From GCA-965745 sp046704525 (GTDB lineage Archaea; Thermoplasmatota; Thermoplasmata; Thermoplasmatales; Thermoplasmataceae): 22,428 bases of DNA. The notes under the pieces were generated by a model. The model had not been told where the DNA came from, searched no databases, and saw only the letters and a list, made by a program, of their open reading frames with translations. A program made the position numbers and the translations under genes. Positions 14,457-21,299 of the stretch are shown here, piece after piece. Location: assembly GCA_046704525.1 (NCBI GenBank), contig JBJKRS010000013.1, positions 1 to 22,428 on the forward strand, read 5' to 3'. Position 1 is the first letter of the stretch. Each line of letters starts with the position of its first letter.

Positions 14457-15485
14457 TCATTGCCGGAGATCAAGGTACACTCTTCCAAAGGGCTTCCTGT
14501 CTATCATATCTGAATATGCCTCATTAATGCGGTCCAGAGGAATCCTGCGGTCAACTATTGGCTTAACCTTTCCACTTGCGGTGAGTTCCAGGGCTTTCTT
14601 CATATCCTCCCTTGTGGACGATATGCTGCCTGCTATGCTGTTTCCCTTGAGAATTATCAATCCAAGGGGGAGTTTAACTGGATCCGGCGTCACATTTCCA
14701 ATCACCACGAGCCTTCCTCCAGTCCTGAGACTTCTCAGGGAATTCTCGAACGTGTGGATCCCGACATTCTCAAGTGCAACATGGACACCATCCCCAATCA
14801 TTTCCTTTACCTTCCTGTCAAACCGTTCTCCTGCGGATATCACATGGTCAGCCCCAAGCTGGTAGAGTTTCTCCTCCTTCCATTGGGAGCTTGTCTCAGC
14901 CACGACCTTGGCGCCGATTGCCTTTGCGACCTGGACAGCGTGCACTCCTACGCCACCTCCAGCACCCGTTATCAATGCTGTCATTCCGGACTCAAGCCCC
15001 CCCACTCTATGAAGTGCGTTGTACACCATACCCGTGACACATGCAGAGATAGCTGCACCTTCAGGGCTAACACCCTCCGGAACCTTCACAAGGCTCCTGT
15101 CTGTGACTTTCACGAATCTAGCATATGCCCCGTCAAGCAGTTCGCCATACGTCCTCTTGTTCACGCATAGATTCTCATTGCCGGATCTGCAGAACTCACA
15201 GTTGCCACAGGGATCATATATGAGGCTTGACACCCTGTCCCCCACCCTGAAGCCCGAAACTTTTTCACCGACCGCCGTGACGGTGCCTGAAATTTCATGG
15301 CCGGGTGTAATGGGAAGTTTTGCCCGTGGAAAGAAACCGTCCCTTGTGAGAATATCCCTGAAACAAATACCAGTGAGGTCCTGCTCGATGACTACCTCGT
15401 TTCCGTTGGGTTCAGGCACATCCTTTTCAACAATCTTGAGAGGTTCCCTGATCTTCTCCAGGACAGCAGCTTTCATACAATGCAT
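14457..15485 (-). CDS. Zinc-dependent MDR oxidoreductase, acryloyl-CoA reductase/alcohol dehydrogenase-like
   Basis: This is a medium-chain dehydrogenase/reductase of 342 residues. The catalytic-zinc-type ligands are Cys41 (GICFRD) and His63-Glu64 (PGHE). Structural-zinc cysteines are 93, 96, 99 and 107 (CGNCEFCRSGNENLC). The Rossmann loop is ALITGAGGGVGVHAVQVAKA. The lay-out, including the 'RDILTRDGFFPR' segment and 'VTGMVYNALHRVGG', is close to the archaeal acryloyl-CoA reductases known from Sulfolobales. An ordinary alcohol dehydrogenase role is also possible, and sequence alone does not settle the substrate. AGGAA precedes ATG 15485 by 6 bp. ATG 15476 is an alternative, with an A/T-rich AAAATAATTATT box about 30 bp upstream. 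The gene stands alone, divergent from the E1-like gene. Confidence 0.88.
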   Translation of the reverse strand: MHCMKAAVLEKIREPLKIVEKDVPEPNGNEVVIEQDLTGICFRDILTRDGFFPRAKLPITPGHEISGTVTAVGEKVSGFRVGDRVSSLIYDPCGNCEFCRSGNENLCVNKRTYGELLDGAYARFVKVTDRSLVKVPEGVSPEGAAISACVTGMVYNALHRVGGLESGMTALITGAGGGVGVHAVQVAKAIGAKVVAETSSQWKEEKLYQLGADHVISAGERFDRKVKEMIGDGVHVALENVGIHTFENSLRSLRTGGRLVVIGNVTPDPVKLPLGLIILKGNSIAGSISSTREDMKKALELTASGKVKPIVDRRIPLDRINEAYSDMIDRKPFGRVYLDLRQ

Positions 15486-15585
15486 AGCGTTTCCTGAGAA
15501 TAATTATTTTCGGCTGTTCACTGTTGTCCTTTCTTACAAGCACCACTTAAAAATGGAAGTGTATTGCGGGGGGGTTGTAAATGGT

Positions 15586-15598
15586 ATTATTTATTTTA
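15586..15598 (+). promoter_or_regulatory. TATA box before the E1-like gene
   Basis: TTATTTATTTTAG lies about 25-30 bp before the TTG at 15619 that starts the conserved RYSRQ region. It falls between the possible upstream ATG (about 15553) and that TTG. If it is the promoter, the short start is correct and the transcript leaderless. Confidence 0.5.
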
Positions 15599-15618
15599 GA
15601 TTGACCTATCCGATACTA

Positions 15619-16398
15619 TTGGCAGAACCAAGGTACTCCCGTCAGTCAATATTGAGGATTTTCGAGCCGGGCGATTTTGACAGGATAAGGGGCTGCACAG
15701 TCGCAGTGATAGGCATTGGCGGAACCGGAACGACAGCAGCCGACCTTTTCGCGCGGGTTGGTGTGAAGAGGCTCATACTTGTTGACAGGGATTTCGTTTC
15801 CATATCGAACCTGCACAGGCAAGTTCTGTATTCTGATGAAGACGTTGGACTCCCCAAAGTAGACTGTGCCAGGAAGAGGCTGGAATCAGTGAATCCGGAT
15901 GTCAAGGTAGAATCTTACAGGGAGACATTTGACGCTTCAAACGCTGAAAAGTTTGCATCCATGGCCGATATTGTGTTTGACGGCACAGACAACTTTACCA
16001 CACGGCTGATCGTCAATGATGCATGTGTTAAGACGGGAAAACCATGGATATATACCTCTGCAATCGAAACCTATGGCGAAGCGAAAGCAGTCATTCCAGG
16101 TATGACGTCCTGCCTTTCATGCTATATCACCATGCCCACGCATGCACAGCCTGTCTGCTCTGAGGTTGGTGTATTCCCATCAATCCCTGGGATGGTGTCG
16201 TCTTTCGCGTTCACACTTGCCATCAAGTTAATCACGGGCAAAGAGGTGGACGGAGCCCTCTTTTTCCTCGATCCCTGGAAGGGGGAGATGGAGAAGCTAT
16301 CCATAAAGAAAAACCCGAATTGCAAATGCTGCGGAGAGAGGACATTCGACTATCTTTCCCCGAAATATGCCTCGCTGGGAATTGATCCTCTCATATGA
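15619..16398 (+). CDS. E1-like adenylating enzyme (ThiF/MoeB/HesA family)
   Basis: It adenylates the C-terminal glycine of a ubiquitin-like or sulfur-carrier protein (MoaD, ThiS or SAMP type). From TTG 15619 it has 259 residues. RYSRQ is at 5-9, the ATP loop VIGIGGTGTTAA at 30-41 and LVDRDFVSISNLHRQ at 54-68 (Asp56, Asn64, Arg67, Gln68). Lys80 and the DGTDNFTTR loop (121-129) follow. A zinc site is formed by Cys165, Cys168, Cys235 and Cys238, and the putative active Cys180 lies in PVCSEVGVFPSIPG. There is no C-terminal rhodanese domain. An open frame extends far upstream, but that part is antisense to the MDR gene and is rejected. The HAD gene follows 9 bp downstream, and no sulfur-carrier gene is in the window. 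Confidence 0.9.
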   Translation: MAEPRYSRQSILRIFEPGDFDRIRGCTVAVIGIGGTGTTAADLFARVGVKRLILVDRDFVSISNLHRQVLYSDEDVGLPKVDCARKRLESVNPDVKVESYRETFDASNAEKFASMADIVFDGTDNFTTRLIVNDACVKTGKPWIYTSAIETYGEAKAVIPGMTSCLSCYITMPTHAQPVCSEVGVFPSIPGMVSSFAFTLAIKLITGKEVDGALFFLDPWKGEMEKLSIKKNPNCKCCGERTFDYLSPKYASLGIDPLI

Positions 16399-16407
16399 GC
16401 CGCAATA

Positions 16408-17079
16408 GTGTCCTTGGCAGTCAGCTATTTCAATGAAGCCGACATCCAGTCACGTTTGTCAATTAAAGGTGTTATATTCGACCTGGATGGCACAATCCTC
16501 AATTCTGTCGATCTCAGGGTGAAGTCATGGAGGCTTGCCTTCCAGACTTTTGACATAAATGTCCGTGATGATCAGATCAGACCCATGATAGGGCTGCCCG
16601 GCGAAAGGCTGGCAGGGAGGTACTACAATCACCCCGCAGAGATAGAAAAAGCCGAGGAGGAATACTTTACAGGCCACCTGTCAGATGCAAGCCTGTACCC
16701 CGATGTTTCGAAAACCGTCGAAGAGCTCAAGAGCAAGGGAATAAGCGTCGTGCTTGTTACATCATCCAGGCGAATGCTGGTAAGGAAGCTCAGGCTTCCT
16801 GTGCAGAAGACAGTTACCATTGACGATGTAGCAAAGGGGAAACCAGATACAGAATCTTATCTCAAGGCACTGGCATTCATGGGAATTGAGGCGAAAGAGT
16901 TGATCGTAATCGGGGATGCAGAGACAGATCTCATACCTGCTAGGAAGCTCGGCGCAGTATCCGTTATGGTTCTTCATGGAAGAGACAAGAGCAGCGAGTA
17001 TGCTGATTACTACATTGACGAGATCGGGGAGCTGCCAGAACTCATTGGAAAGATAGAATACCTCAGGGAAACTGCCTGA
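16408..17079 (+). CDS. HAD-superfamily hydrolase (phosphoglycolate phosphatase/phosphoglucomutase-like)
   Basis: The 223-residue protein has the four HAD motifs: FDLDGTI (Asp25, Asp27), VTSS at about 115, Lys in KGKPD, and IGDAETD as motif IV. A helical cap domain sits between motifs I and II (subclass I). These enzymes are Mg-dependent phosphatases or phosphomutases, and the substrate cannot be told from the sequence. The start is GTG 16408, 9 bp after the E1-like stop, so the two genes are probably one transcript. TTG codons further in (16414, about 16457) are alternatives, and the last would still keep motif I. Its 3' end faces the surface-protein gene 9 bp away. Confidence 0.88.
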   Translation: MSLAVSYFNEADIQSRLSIKGVIFDLDGTILNSVDLRVKSWRLAFQTFDINVRDDQIRPMIGLPGERLAGRYYNHPAEIEKAEEEYFTGHLSDASLYPDVSKTVEELKSKGISVVLVTSSRRMLVRKLRLPVQKTVTIDDVAKGKPDTESYLKALAFMGIEAKELIVIGDAETDLIPARKLGAVSVMVLHGRDKSSEYADYYIDEIGELPELIGKIEYLRETA

Positions 17080-17088
17080 AAGGTCTTC

Positions 17089-17787
17089 TTACCGAACAGT
17101 CACATTCTTCATGGTCCAATGGAACGGGCCCGCATCGAAGGTAAGGTTCGCTGAGTTCTTGCCCGACGAAAGACCTGGCAAGCTGAACTTGCCATTTATC
17201 TTGTAGCTGTGTCCATAAACAAGTACCGGGAGCTGAACAGTTCCTATACTTTTGTTTCCCTGAAAGGCGGTAATGTTTGTCAGGTTAAGGGCCTGCCTGA
17301 AGAGGTCCTTGAAGCTCAATGTAAGGTTGAAAACTCCATTCGAGGAGGCTCCGGGGGATATGTTAAACCCACCGAAGGGAGCACCTACTTCAACAGAGAG
17401 GTTGAGAAACTTGGACGCTTTGAGCACCACGGATGTTGCCTTGACGAGCATAGATATCGAGAGGCTAGCGTTATCAATCGGCCAACCGCCTGAGTAAAGG
17501 CCTGATAGATTCAAAGGAACAGAAAATCCAGTTGAATTGCTGCTTCCAGGTTGGATTGTAAAGGTCTTGTTAAGAATGCTCACAACCTCTCCGAGGTATC
17601 CGTTGTTCTTTACAGAAAGGTTACCCAGAAGACCAAGGGAGTCATTCGTCAACGATAAGTGCTGGTTGTATGCAGTGACTGTATCTACAGACCCGTAAGT
17701 GGACTGGTACATTGAGGCAAACGAAACTGCAACCAGAATGGTGAAGACCACAAGGGCGGATCCCGCTATCATGGATGAGGTACGCAC
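17089..17787 (-). CDS. Membrane-anchored, sequon-rich surface protein
   Basis: From GTG 17787 this is a 232-residue protein. It has a short basic N-terminus and a hydrophobic signal-anchor (MIAGSALVVFTILVAVSFAS, residues 6-25). The extracellular part of about 205 residues carries around 14 N-x-S/T sequons. The body alternates Ser/Asn-rich strands, including a 'LSVKNNGY' and an 'ISPGASSNG' segment that hint at two LEA/WHy-like beta domains; this is a weak guess. GGGAG lies 7 bp before the GTG. The frame stays open to GTG 17886, but that extension adds a charged stretch in front of the anchor, and a TATA-like AAATTATAC lies inside it. Function unknown; probably surface-exposed like the 10491-12287 product. 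Confidence 0.75.
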   Translation of the reverse strand: MRTSSMIAGSALVVFTILVAVSFASMYQSTYGSVDTVTAYNQHLSLTNDSLGLLGNLSVKNNGYLGEVVSILNKTFTIQPGSSNSTGFSVPLNLSGLYSGGWPIDNASLSISMLVKATSVVLKASKFLNLSVEVGAPFGGFNISPGASSNGVFNLTLSFKDLFRQALNLTNITAFQGNKSIGTVQLPVLVYGHSYKINGKFSLPGLSSGKNSANLTFDAGPFHWTMKNVTVR

Positions 17788-17885
17788 TGTCTGACTCCCT
17801 GTAGTGAGAGTTGCAGCAAGAGTATAATTTTTCGCATTTTCTGGTTGGCTGACGGAAAGCAGAATGCTGTTACACTTTTCGCACA

Positions 17886-17897
17886 CTTAATATATTA
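17886..17897 (+). promoter_or_regulatory. Palindromic TATA element before the UPF0045 gene
   Basis: TTAATATATTAA is a perfect palindrome centred about 27 bp before ATG 17920. It fits a TATA box for a leaderless UPF0045 transcript. Because it is symmetric it could also help transcription toward the surface-protein gene on the other strand. Confidence 0.45.
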
Positions 17898-17919
17898 AAC
17901 GTTGACGCAATCAAGTGGA

Positions 17920-18216
17920 ATGATCCTGATGGAAGTGACATTCATACCAGTTGGAGTCGGCGTTTCGGGATCAAAGTATGTCAAGATTGCGCTGGACTCA
18001 TTCAGGGATGATGGGATAAGCTGCTACCCGAACAGCATGGGAACCGTATTGGAGGACGAGAGCCTGGACAGGCTTTTTACGGCAGTCAAGAATGCGGAGA
18101 CGCGAATAATAAAAAGCGGGGTAGAACGGCTTGAAACAGCAATAAAGATAGATCACAGGACTGATCTTGACAACAGTGCCAGGAGGAAACTGGACTCGAT
18201 TGGCGTTCACGCCTGA
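17920..18216 (+). CDS. UPF0045/MTH1187-type thiamine-binding family protein
   Basis: The protein has 98 residues from ATG 17920 (95 from ATG 17929). The family pattern is clear: MEVTFIPVGVGVSGSKYVKI, then SCYPNSMGTVLEDE, then ETRIIKSGVERLETAIKIDH, RTD and a short tail. These ferredoxin-like proteins form tetramers, and several bind thiamine or hydroxymethylpyrimidine. The role in this organism is unknown. A TTG at 17902 is also in frame, but the TATA palindrome at 17886-17897 favours ATG 17920 as a leaderless start. It stands alone between a surface-protein gene and a PadR regulator. Confidence 0.88.
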   Translation: MILMEVTFIPVGVGVSGSKYVKIALDSFRDDGISCYPNSMGTVLEDESLDRLFTAVKNAETRIIKSGVERLETAIKIDHRTDLDNSARRKLDSIGVHA

Positions 18217-18242
18217 GGTTTCCAGAGGGAAATCTCCGGAAA

Positions 18243-18252
18243 GCTTTATCAG
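18243..18252 (+). promoter_or_regulatory. Candidate TATA box for the first PadR gene
   Basis: GCTTTATCAG lies about 40 bp before ATG 18290, leaving a short leader that includes the GGGGGGAG ribosome site. Confidence 0.35.
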
Positions 18253-18289
18253 TCAAGTTCCTTTAGAAGAAAATCGAGGGGGGAGTTGG

Positions 18290-18736
18290 ATGGAATCCAA
18301 AGAAGAAACCGTTTCCAGAGAGGCTCTAAGCCACTTGCTCATTCTGGAACAGCTCATGGACGGCGAGAAGTACCCGTACCAGATTATACAGGATATAACG
18401 AGTAAATTCGGATCAACCTACAAACCAAGCACAGGCGTGATATATCCGTCCCTTTATAGGCTGCAGGAAAAGGGATATGTCGTCAAGCAGAAACGATACT
18501 ATGTGATAACTGACCTTGGAATCAGGGTTTTCAAGGAACAGAAAGGCGACTTCAAACAGAGGATAAAGGATTTCTACAGCGAGAAGCAGTTCCTGAAGCA
18601 ATATCACGAGGCCCTGAACAAGCTTTCAAGAATAATTTACCAGACTGACAGGGACTACATTGCGGCGAACGAGAAAGAGATTGTTTCACGGCTTGGGAGG
18701 ATTGCGGACAAGATAGAGAAGAAGGAAAAATTCTAG
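18290..18736 (+). CDS. PadR-family transcriptional regulator
   Basis: The 148-residue protein (from ATG 18290) has an N-terminal PadR winged helix: SREALSHLLILEQLMDGEKY, then PYQIIQDITSKFG, then KPSTGVIYPSLYRLQEKGYV as the recognition helix and YYVITDLGIRVF as the wing. A long helical C-terminus (FKQRIKDFYSEKQFLKQYHE and an Arg/Lys/Glu-rich end) forms the dimer part. PadR proteins usually repress exporter or stress genes and are released by small molecules. GGGGGGAG lies 6 bp before the start. The frame is open upstream to 18167, but that region overlaps the UPF0045 gene and is not PadR-like. A T-tract follows at 18752-18757. Confidence 0.9.
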   Translation: MESKEETVSREALSHLLILEQLMDGEKYPYQIIQDITSKFGSTYKPSTGVIYPSLYRLQEKGYVVKQKRYYVITDLGIRVFKEQKGDFKQRIKDFYSEKQFLKQYHEALNKLSRIIYQTDRDYIAANEKEIVSRLGRIADKIEKKEKF

Positions 18737-18751
18737 TTCTGCAATCGCTGA

Positions 18752-18757
18752 TTTTTT
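18752..18757 (+). terminator. Oligo-T tract after the first PadR gene
   Basis: A run of six T starts 15 bp after the PadR stop, followed by about 120 bp without coding signs before the next promoter. It is a plausible archaeal terminator. The rest of the gap, to 18870, shows only A/T-rich sequence. Confidence 0.35.
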
Positions 18758-18875
18758 CCAGTCTGCTACGGGCAATTTACACATGGCATGTCATCAAGTA
18801 ATATTATTATACTAATCGAGAGATAGTGCTAATAGCAAGGCAGCTACAATTATTCCGTAATTCCAATACAATTTG

Positions 18876-18884
18876 ATTATATAC
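18876..18884 (+). promoter_or_regulatory. TATA box for the PadR-ABC exporter operon
   Basis: ATTATATAC lies about 30 bp before ATG 18912, a good archaeal TATA match. It is immediately followed by the palindrome at 18891-18912, so a repressor bound there would block initiation. Confidence 0.5.
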
Positions 18885-18890
18885 AGAAAA

Positions 18891-18912
18891 TCGATATGTT
18901 TTCGATATCGAA
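18891..18912 (+). promoter_or_regulatory. Palindromic operator candidate between TATA box and PadR start
   Basis: TCGATAT (18891-18897) and ATATCGA (18905-18911) are inverted copies 7 bp apart. The right arm is also part of the perfect 12-bp palindrome TTCGATATCGAA (18901-18912), which runs into the ATG of the PadR gene. The position over the expected transcription start fits autorepression by the encoded PadR protein. Confidence 0.5.
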
Positions 18913-19400
18913 TGTCTGATGAAGGACTAGGGCAGGAGTGGGGATGCAGCACGGGGCACGGTAAATATGACCCAAGGAGTTTCAGTTTTGCCCGTTCCTT
19001 CAGGCGACACGGTGGCATGAAATACTACGTTCTATGGCTCCTGAGTGAACGACCCATGAGGGGCTCTGAAATCATAGATGAAGTGCAGAAGCAGACCATG
19101 GGCTGGTGGAGACCGAGCCCCGGGACTGTCTATCCTCTTCTGAATGCACTGGAGAAGGAAGGCATGATGAAGAGGCTAGATGATCTTAGGTACGAGATAC
19201 AGGAAGCTGGAGCAGAGGAGATAGGACTGAAGCTCGGCAAGCCCCGCAGCCAAGGCGGCGAAGCATGGAACCTGGACCGGGTCATCACCGAGCTTGAGGG
19301 TTACACTTCATACCTTGAAGAGGAACAGGACGGGCTCAGCAAATATGGCGAGAGAATAGAGGGAATAATAGAAAGGCTATCGAAACTCAAGATCAGGTGA
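18912..19400 (+). CDS. PadR-family regulator of the adjacent ABC exporter
   Basis: The 162-residue protein (ATG 18912) has a basic N-terminal segment (DPRSFSFARSFRRHGG) typical of longer archaeal PadR proteins. The winged helix follows: MKYYVLWLLSERPMRGSEII, then WWRPSPGTVYPLLNALEKEG, then the wing (KRLDDLRYEIQEAG), and a C-terminal dimerisation helix. The ABC ATPase gene follows after 6 bp, so the regulator heads the exporter operon and most likely controls it and itself. The start is chosen because TATA and operator lie directly upstream. The ATG at 18873 would place the start before the TATA box. Confidence 0.9.
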   Translation: MSDEGLGQEWGCSTGHGKYDPRSFSFARSFRRHGGMKYYVLWLLSERPMRGSEIIDEVQKQTMGWWRPSPGTVYPLLNALEKEGMMKRLDDLRYEIQEAGAEEIGLKLGKPRSQGGEAWNLDRVITELEGYTSYLEEEQDGLSKYGERIEGIIERLSKLKIR

Positions 19401-19406
19401 AATCAA

Positions 19407-20399
19407 ATGGAACCTATAATAAAAGCTGAAAACCTAACCAAGGTGTACCTTGGGAAAATAAGGGCAGTGGACGGTATTAGTTTTGAAATCCAGAAAGGAG
19501 AAGTCTATGGCCTGCTTGGTCCAAACGGGGCCGGGAAGACCACAACCATAAATATGCTGACGACAAGGCTGACCCCCAGCTCCGGCACGGCTACGGTGAA
19601 GGGGTTTGACATAAGAAAGAACTCAATGGATGTGCGGAGAGTCATAGGGGTAGTTCCTCAAGACCTTACCACTGACGAGGATCTGACCGGATTCGAGAAC
19701 ATGATGATGGTCTCCCAGTTCTACGATGTGCCAAAGGCAACCGCCATGGAGCGAATAGGCACATTGCTCAAGCTGGTCGACCTTGAAGACGCGGCAGGAA
19801 GGTATGTCAGGCAATATTCCGGAGGAATGAGGAAGAGGCTGGAGCTTATCACGGGTCTTGTTCATGATCCTGATATACTGTTTCTGGACGAGCCAACGCT
19901 GGGCCTGGACGTTCAAACCCGGACTCAGATGTGGGAATATGTGAGAAGCATACAGGAGAAACTTGAGGTCACAATCATCCTCACGAGCCATTACCTTGAG
20001 GAGGTAGATGCCCTTGCAGACAGTATCTCCATCATTGATCACGGAAAGATACTGATAACCGGGACGCCGTCAGACCTCAAGGCATCTTTGAAGGGCGATG
20101 TAATCCAACTGACCACCAAGGACCAGGACGAGGTCGAAACACTCAAGACATTCCCAAGCGCCATCGAGGTGAAGGAATTCGGGCCAAATACACTGAGGCT
20201 GCGGGTTAAGGATTCAGATGACCAGCTTCCTGAGCTTATAAAATTCATATCAGAAAAGGGTGTGAATGTGATGAGGATGACAGTCCAGAAACCATCACTG
20301 GATGAAGTTTTTCTTCAGTACACCGGGAGAGACATAAGGGACGAAGGGGCGGGAGATGCTAGAAAAATGATGATGAACATGAGGAGGATGAGGAGATGA
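19407..20399 (+). CDS. ABC transporter ATP-binding protein (DrrA/CcmA type)
   Basis: This is the cytosolic ATPase of a drug- or lipid-type ABC exporter, 330 residues long. Walker A is GPNGAGKT (38-45), the Q-loop GVVPQD (about 80-85), the signature YSGGMRKR at about 138-145, Walker B ILFLDEPT at about 158, a D-loop GLDVQT, and the H-loop LTSHYLEE. The C-terminal domain (about 225-310) is the DrrA-type extension ending QKPSLDEVFLQYTG. A Met/Arg-rich tail (MMMNMRRMRR) is unusual. The stop overlaps the permease start by 4 bp (ATGA), so the pair is translationally coupled. Confidence 0.95.
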   Translation: MEPIIKAENLTKVYLGKIRAVDGISFEIQKGEVYGLLGPNGAGKTTTINMLTTRLTPSSGTATVKGFDIRKNSMDVRRVIGVVPQDLTTDEDLTGFENMMMVSQFYDVPKATAMERIGTLLKLVDLEDAAGRYVRQYSGGMRKRLELITGLVHDPDILFLDEPTLGLDVQTRTQMWEYVRSIQEKLEVTIILTSHYLEEVDALADSISIIDHGKILITGTPSDLKASLKGDVIQLTTKDQDEVETLKTFPSAIEVKEFGPNTLRLRVKDSDDQLPELIKFISEKGVNVMRMTVQKPSLDEVFLQYTGRDIRDEGAGDARKMMMNMRRMRR

Positions 20400-21208
20400 G
20401 CGGACTTGGCCCTTTAACTGCCAGAGAACTCAAGAAATGGTACAGGAATCCGGTATTCCTTCTTACTGGTCTTATACAGCCTTTCTTCTGGCTTGCGCTC
20501 TTCGGGAGTGCATTTGACCTCACCAAACTGAGCATACCAGGATACAGCGTAGGTGACATACTGCTCAGCGGTGCTCCAGACTACATCACCTACATCCTTG
20601 GAGGTGTGCTGGTCATAACAGGGCTGTTCACCGCCATGTTTTCAGGCGTGAACATAATCTGGGACAGGAGGCTTGGACCCCTGGGCCGGTTTCTGACATC
20701 ACCAATAAGGAGAAGTTCCATTGTTTTCTCCAAGATCATATCGGCTCTCGTGAGAATACTAATCCAGGTGGGAATACTGTTCGGGTTTGCATTCGTTGTT
20801 CCCAATGGCTTGAAGCTCACGAACGGGTTTTCCCTTACAGGCGCCCTTGTTCTCATCGCCGCTGTTGTCCTGGTTGCACTGATATTCTGCTCTATATTCA
20901 GCGTTATAGCAGTCAGGCTTACCCAGATGAACACGATCTTCGGGATTGTCAATCTGGTGAACCTACCGCTTCTCTTTGCCAGTTACGCCATGTTCCCCCC
21001 TGGCCTTATGGCAGGATGGTTGAGCAACGTTGCAAAGTACAATCCGGTTTCGTGGGCATCCGAGTCTGTCAGGACCGTAATAATAAACGGAACTGTCATA
21101 CCTTCACAGGTTAACAACGTGATATGGTGGCTCGGCGGGCTGACAATACTCGCCTTTGGTCTTGTTCTGCTGACATACTTTGTTGCCGAGGGTGAAATCA
21201 GGGACTGA
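20396..21208 (+). CDS. ABC-2 type exporter permease (DrrB type)
   Basis: The 270-residue membrane partner of the preceding ATPase has an N-terminal cytosolic segment with the ABC-2 'RELKKWYRNPVFLLTGLIQP' motif. About six helices follow (near 20-40, 62-82, 110-136, 145-168, 176-196, 240-262). The 'NIIWDRRLGPLGRFLTSPIR' coupling loop between helices 2 and 3 and the 'YNPVSWASESVR' periplasmic-side segment are typical. Substrate is unknown; toxins, drugs or lipids are usual for this family. The gene ends about 90 bp before the MFS exporter, which has its own promoter elements. Confidence 0.93.
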   Translation: MSGLGPLTARELKKWYRNPVFLLTGLIQPFFWLALFGSAFDLTKLSIPGYSVGDILLSGAPDYITYILGGVLVITGLFTAMFSGVNIIWDRRLGPLGRFLTSPIRRSSIVFSKIISALVRILIQVGILFGFAFVVPNGLKLTNGFSLTGALVLIAAVVLVALIFCSIFSVIAVRLTQMNTIFGIVNLVNLPLLFASYAMFPPGLMAGWLSNVAKYNPVSWASESVRTVIINGTVIPSQVNNVIWWLGGLTILAFGLVLLTYFVAEGEIRD

Positions 21209-21260
21209 ACAGCCATATAAGATGAAGGCATCTGTCATTTCGGGGGAAAAGAGGCAGGTC

Positions 21261-21268
21261 CTTTATTG
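21261..21268 (+). promoter_or_regulatory. Candidate TATA box for the MFS gene
   Basis: CTTTATTG lies about 35 bp before ATG 21300, inside the loop of the GGGGGA (21242-21247)/TCCCCC (21269-21274) inverted repeat. A second A/T-rich element, CATATAA, is at 21214-21220. Confidence 0.3.
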
Positions 21269-21280
21269 TCCCCCTGAATG

Positions 21281-21293
21281 AGATGCAGCATCT
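21281..21293 (+). promoter_or_regulatory. Palindromic operator candidate before the MFS gene
   Basis: AGATGC-A-GCATCT is a perfect 13-nt palindrome 7 bp before the ATG at 21300. The same GATG/CATC words recur at 21221-21232 and across the start codon. The position over the likely transcription start suggests a repressor site. Confidence 0.4.
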
Positions 21294-21299
21294 ATTCTG

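Noticed and set aside
15019..15618. In-frame upstream extension of the E1-like gene by about 200 codons
   Set aside because: It is antisense to the well-supported MDR oxidoreductase gene, has no E1-like sequence, and precedes the conserved RYSRQ start and its TATA box.
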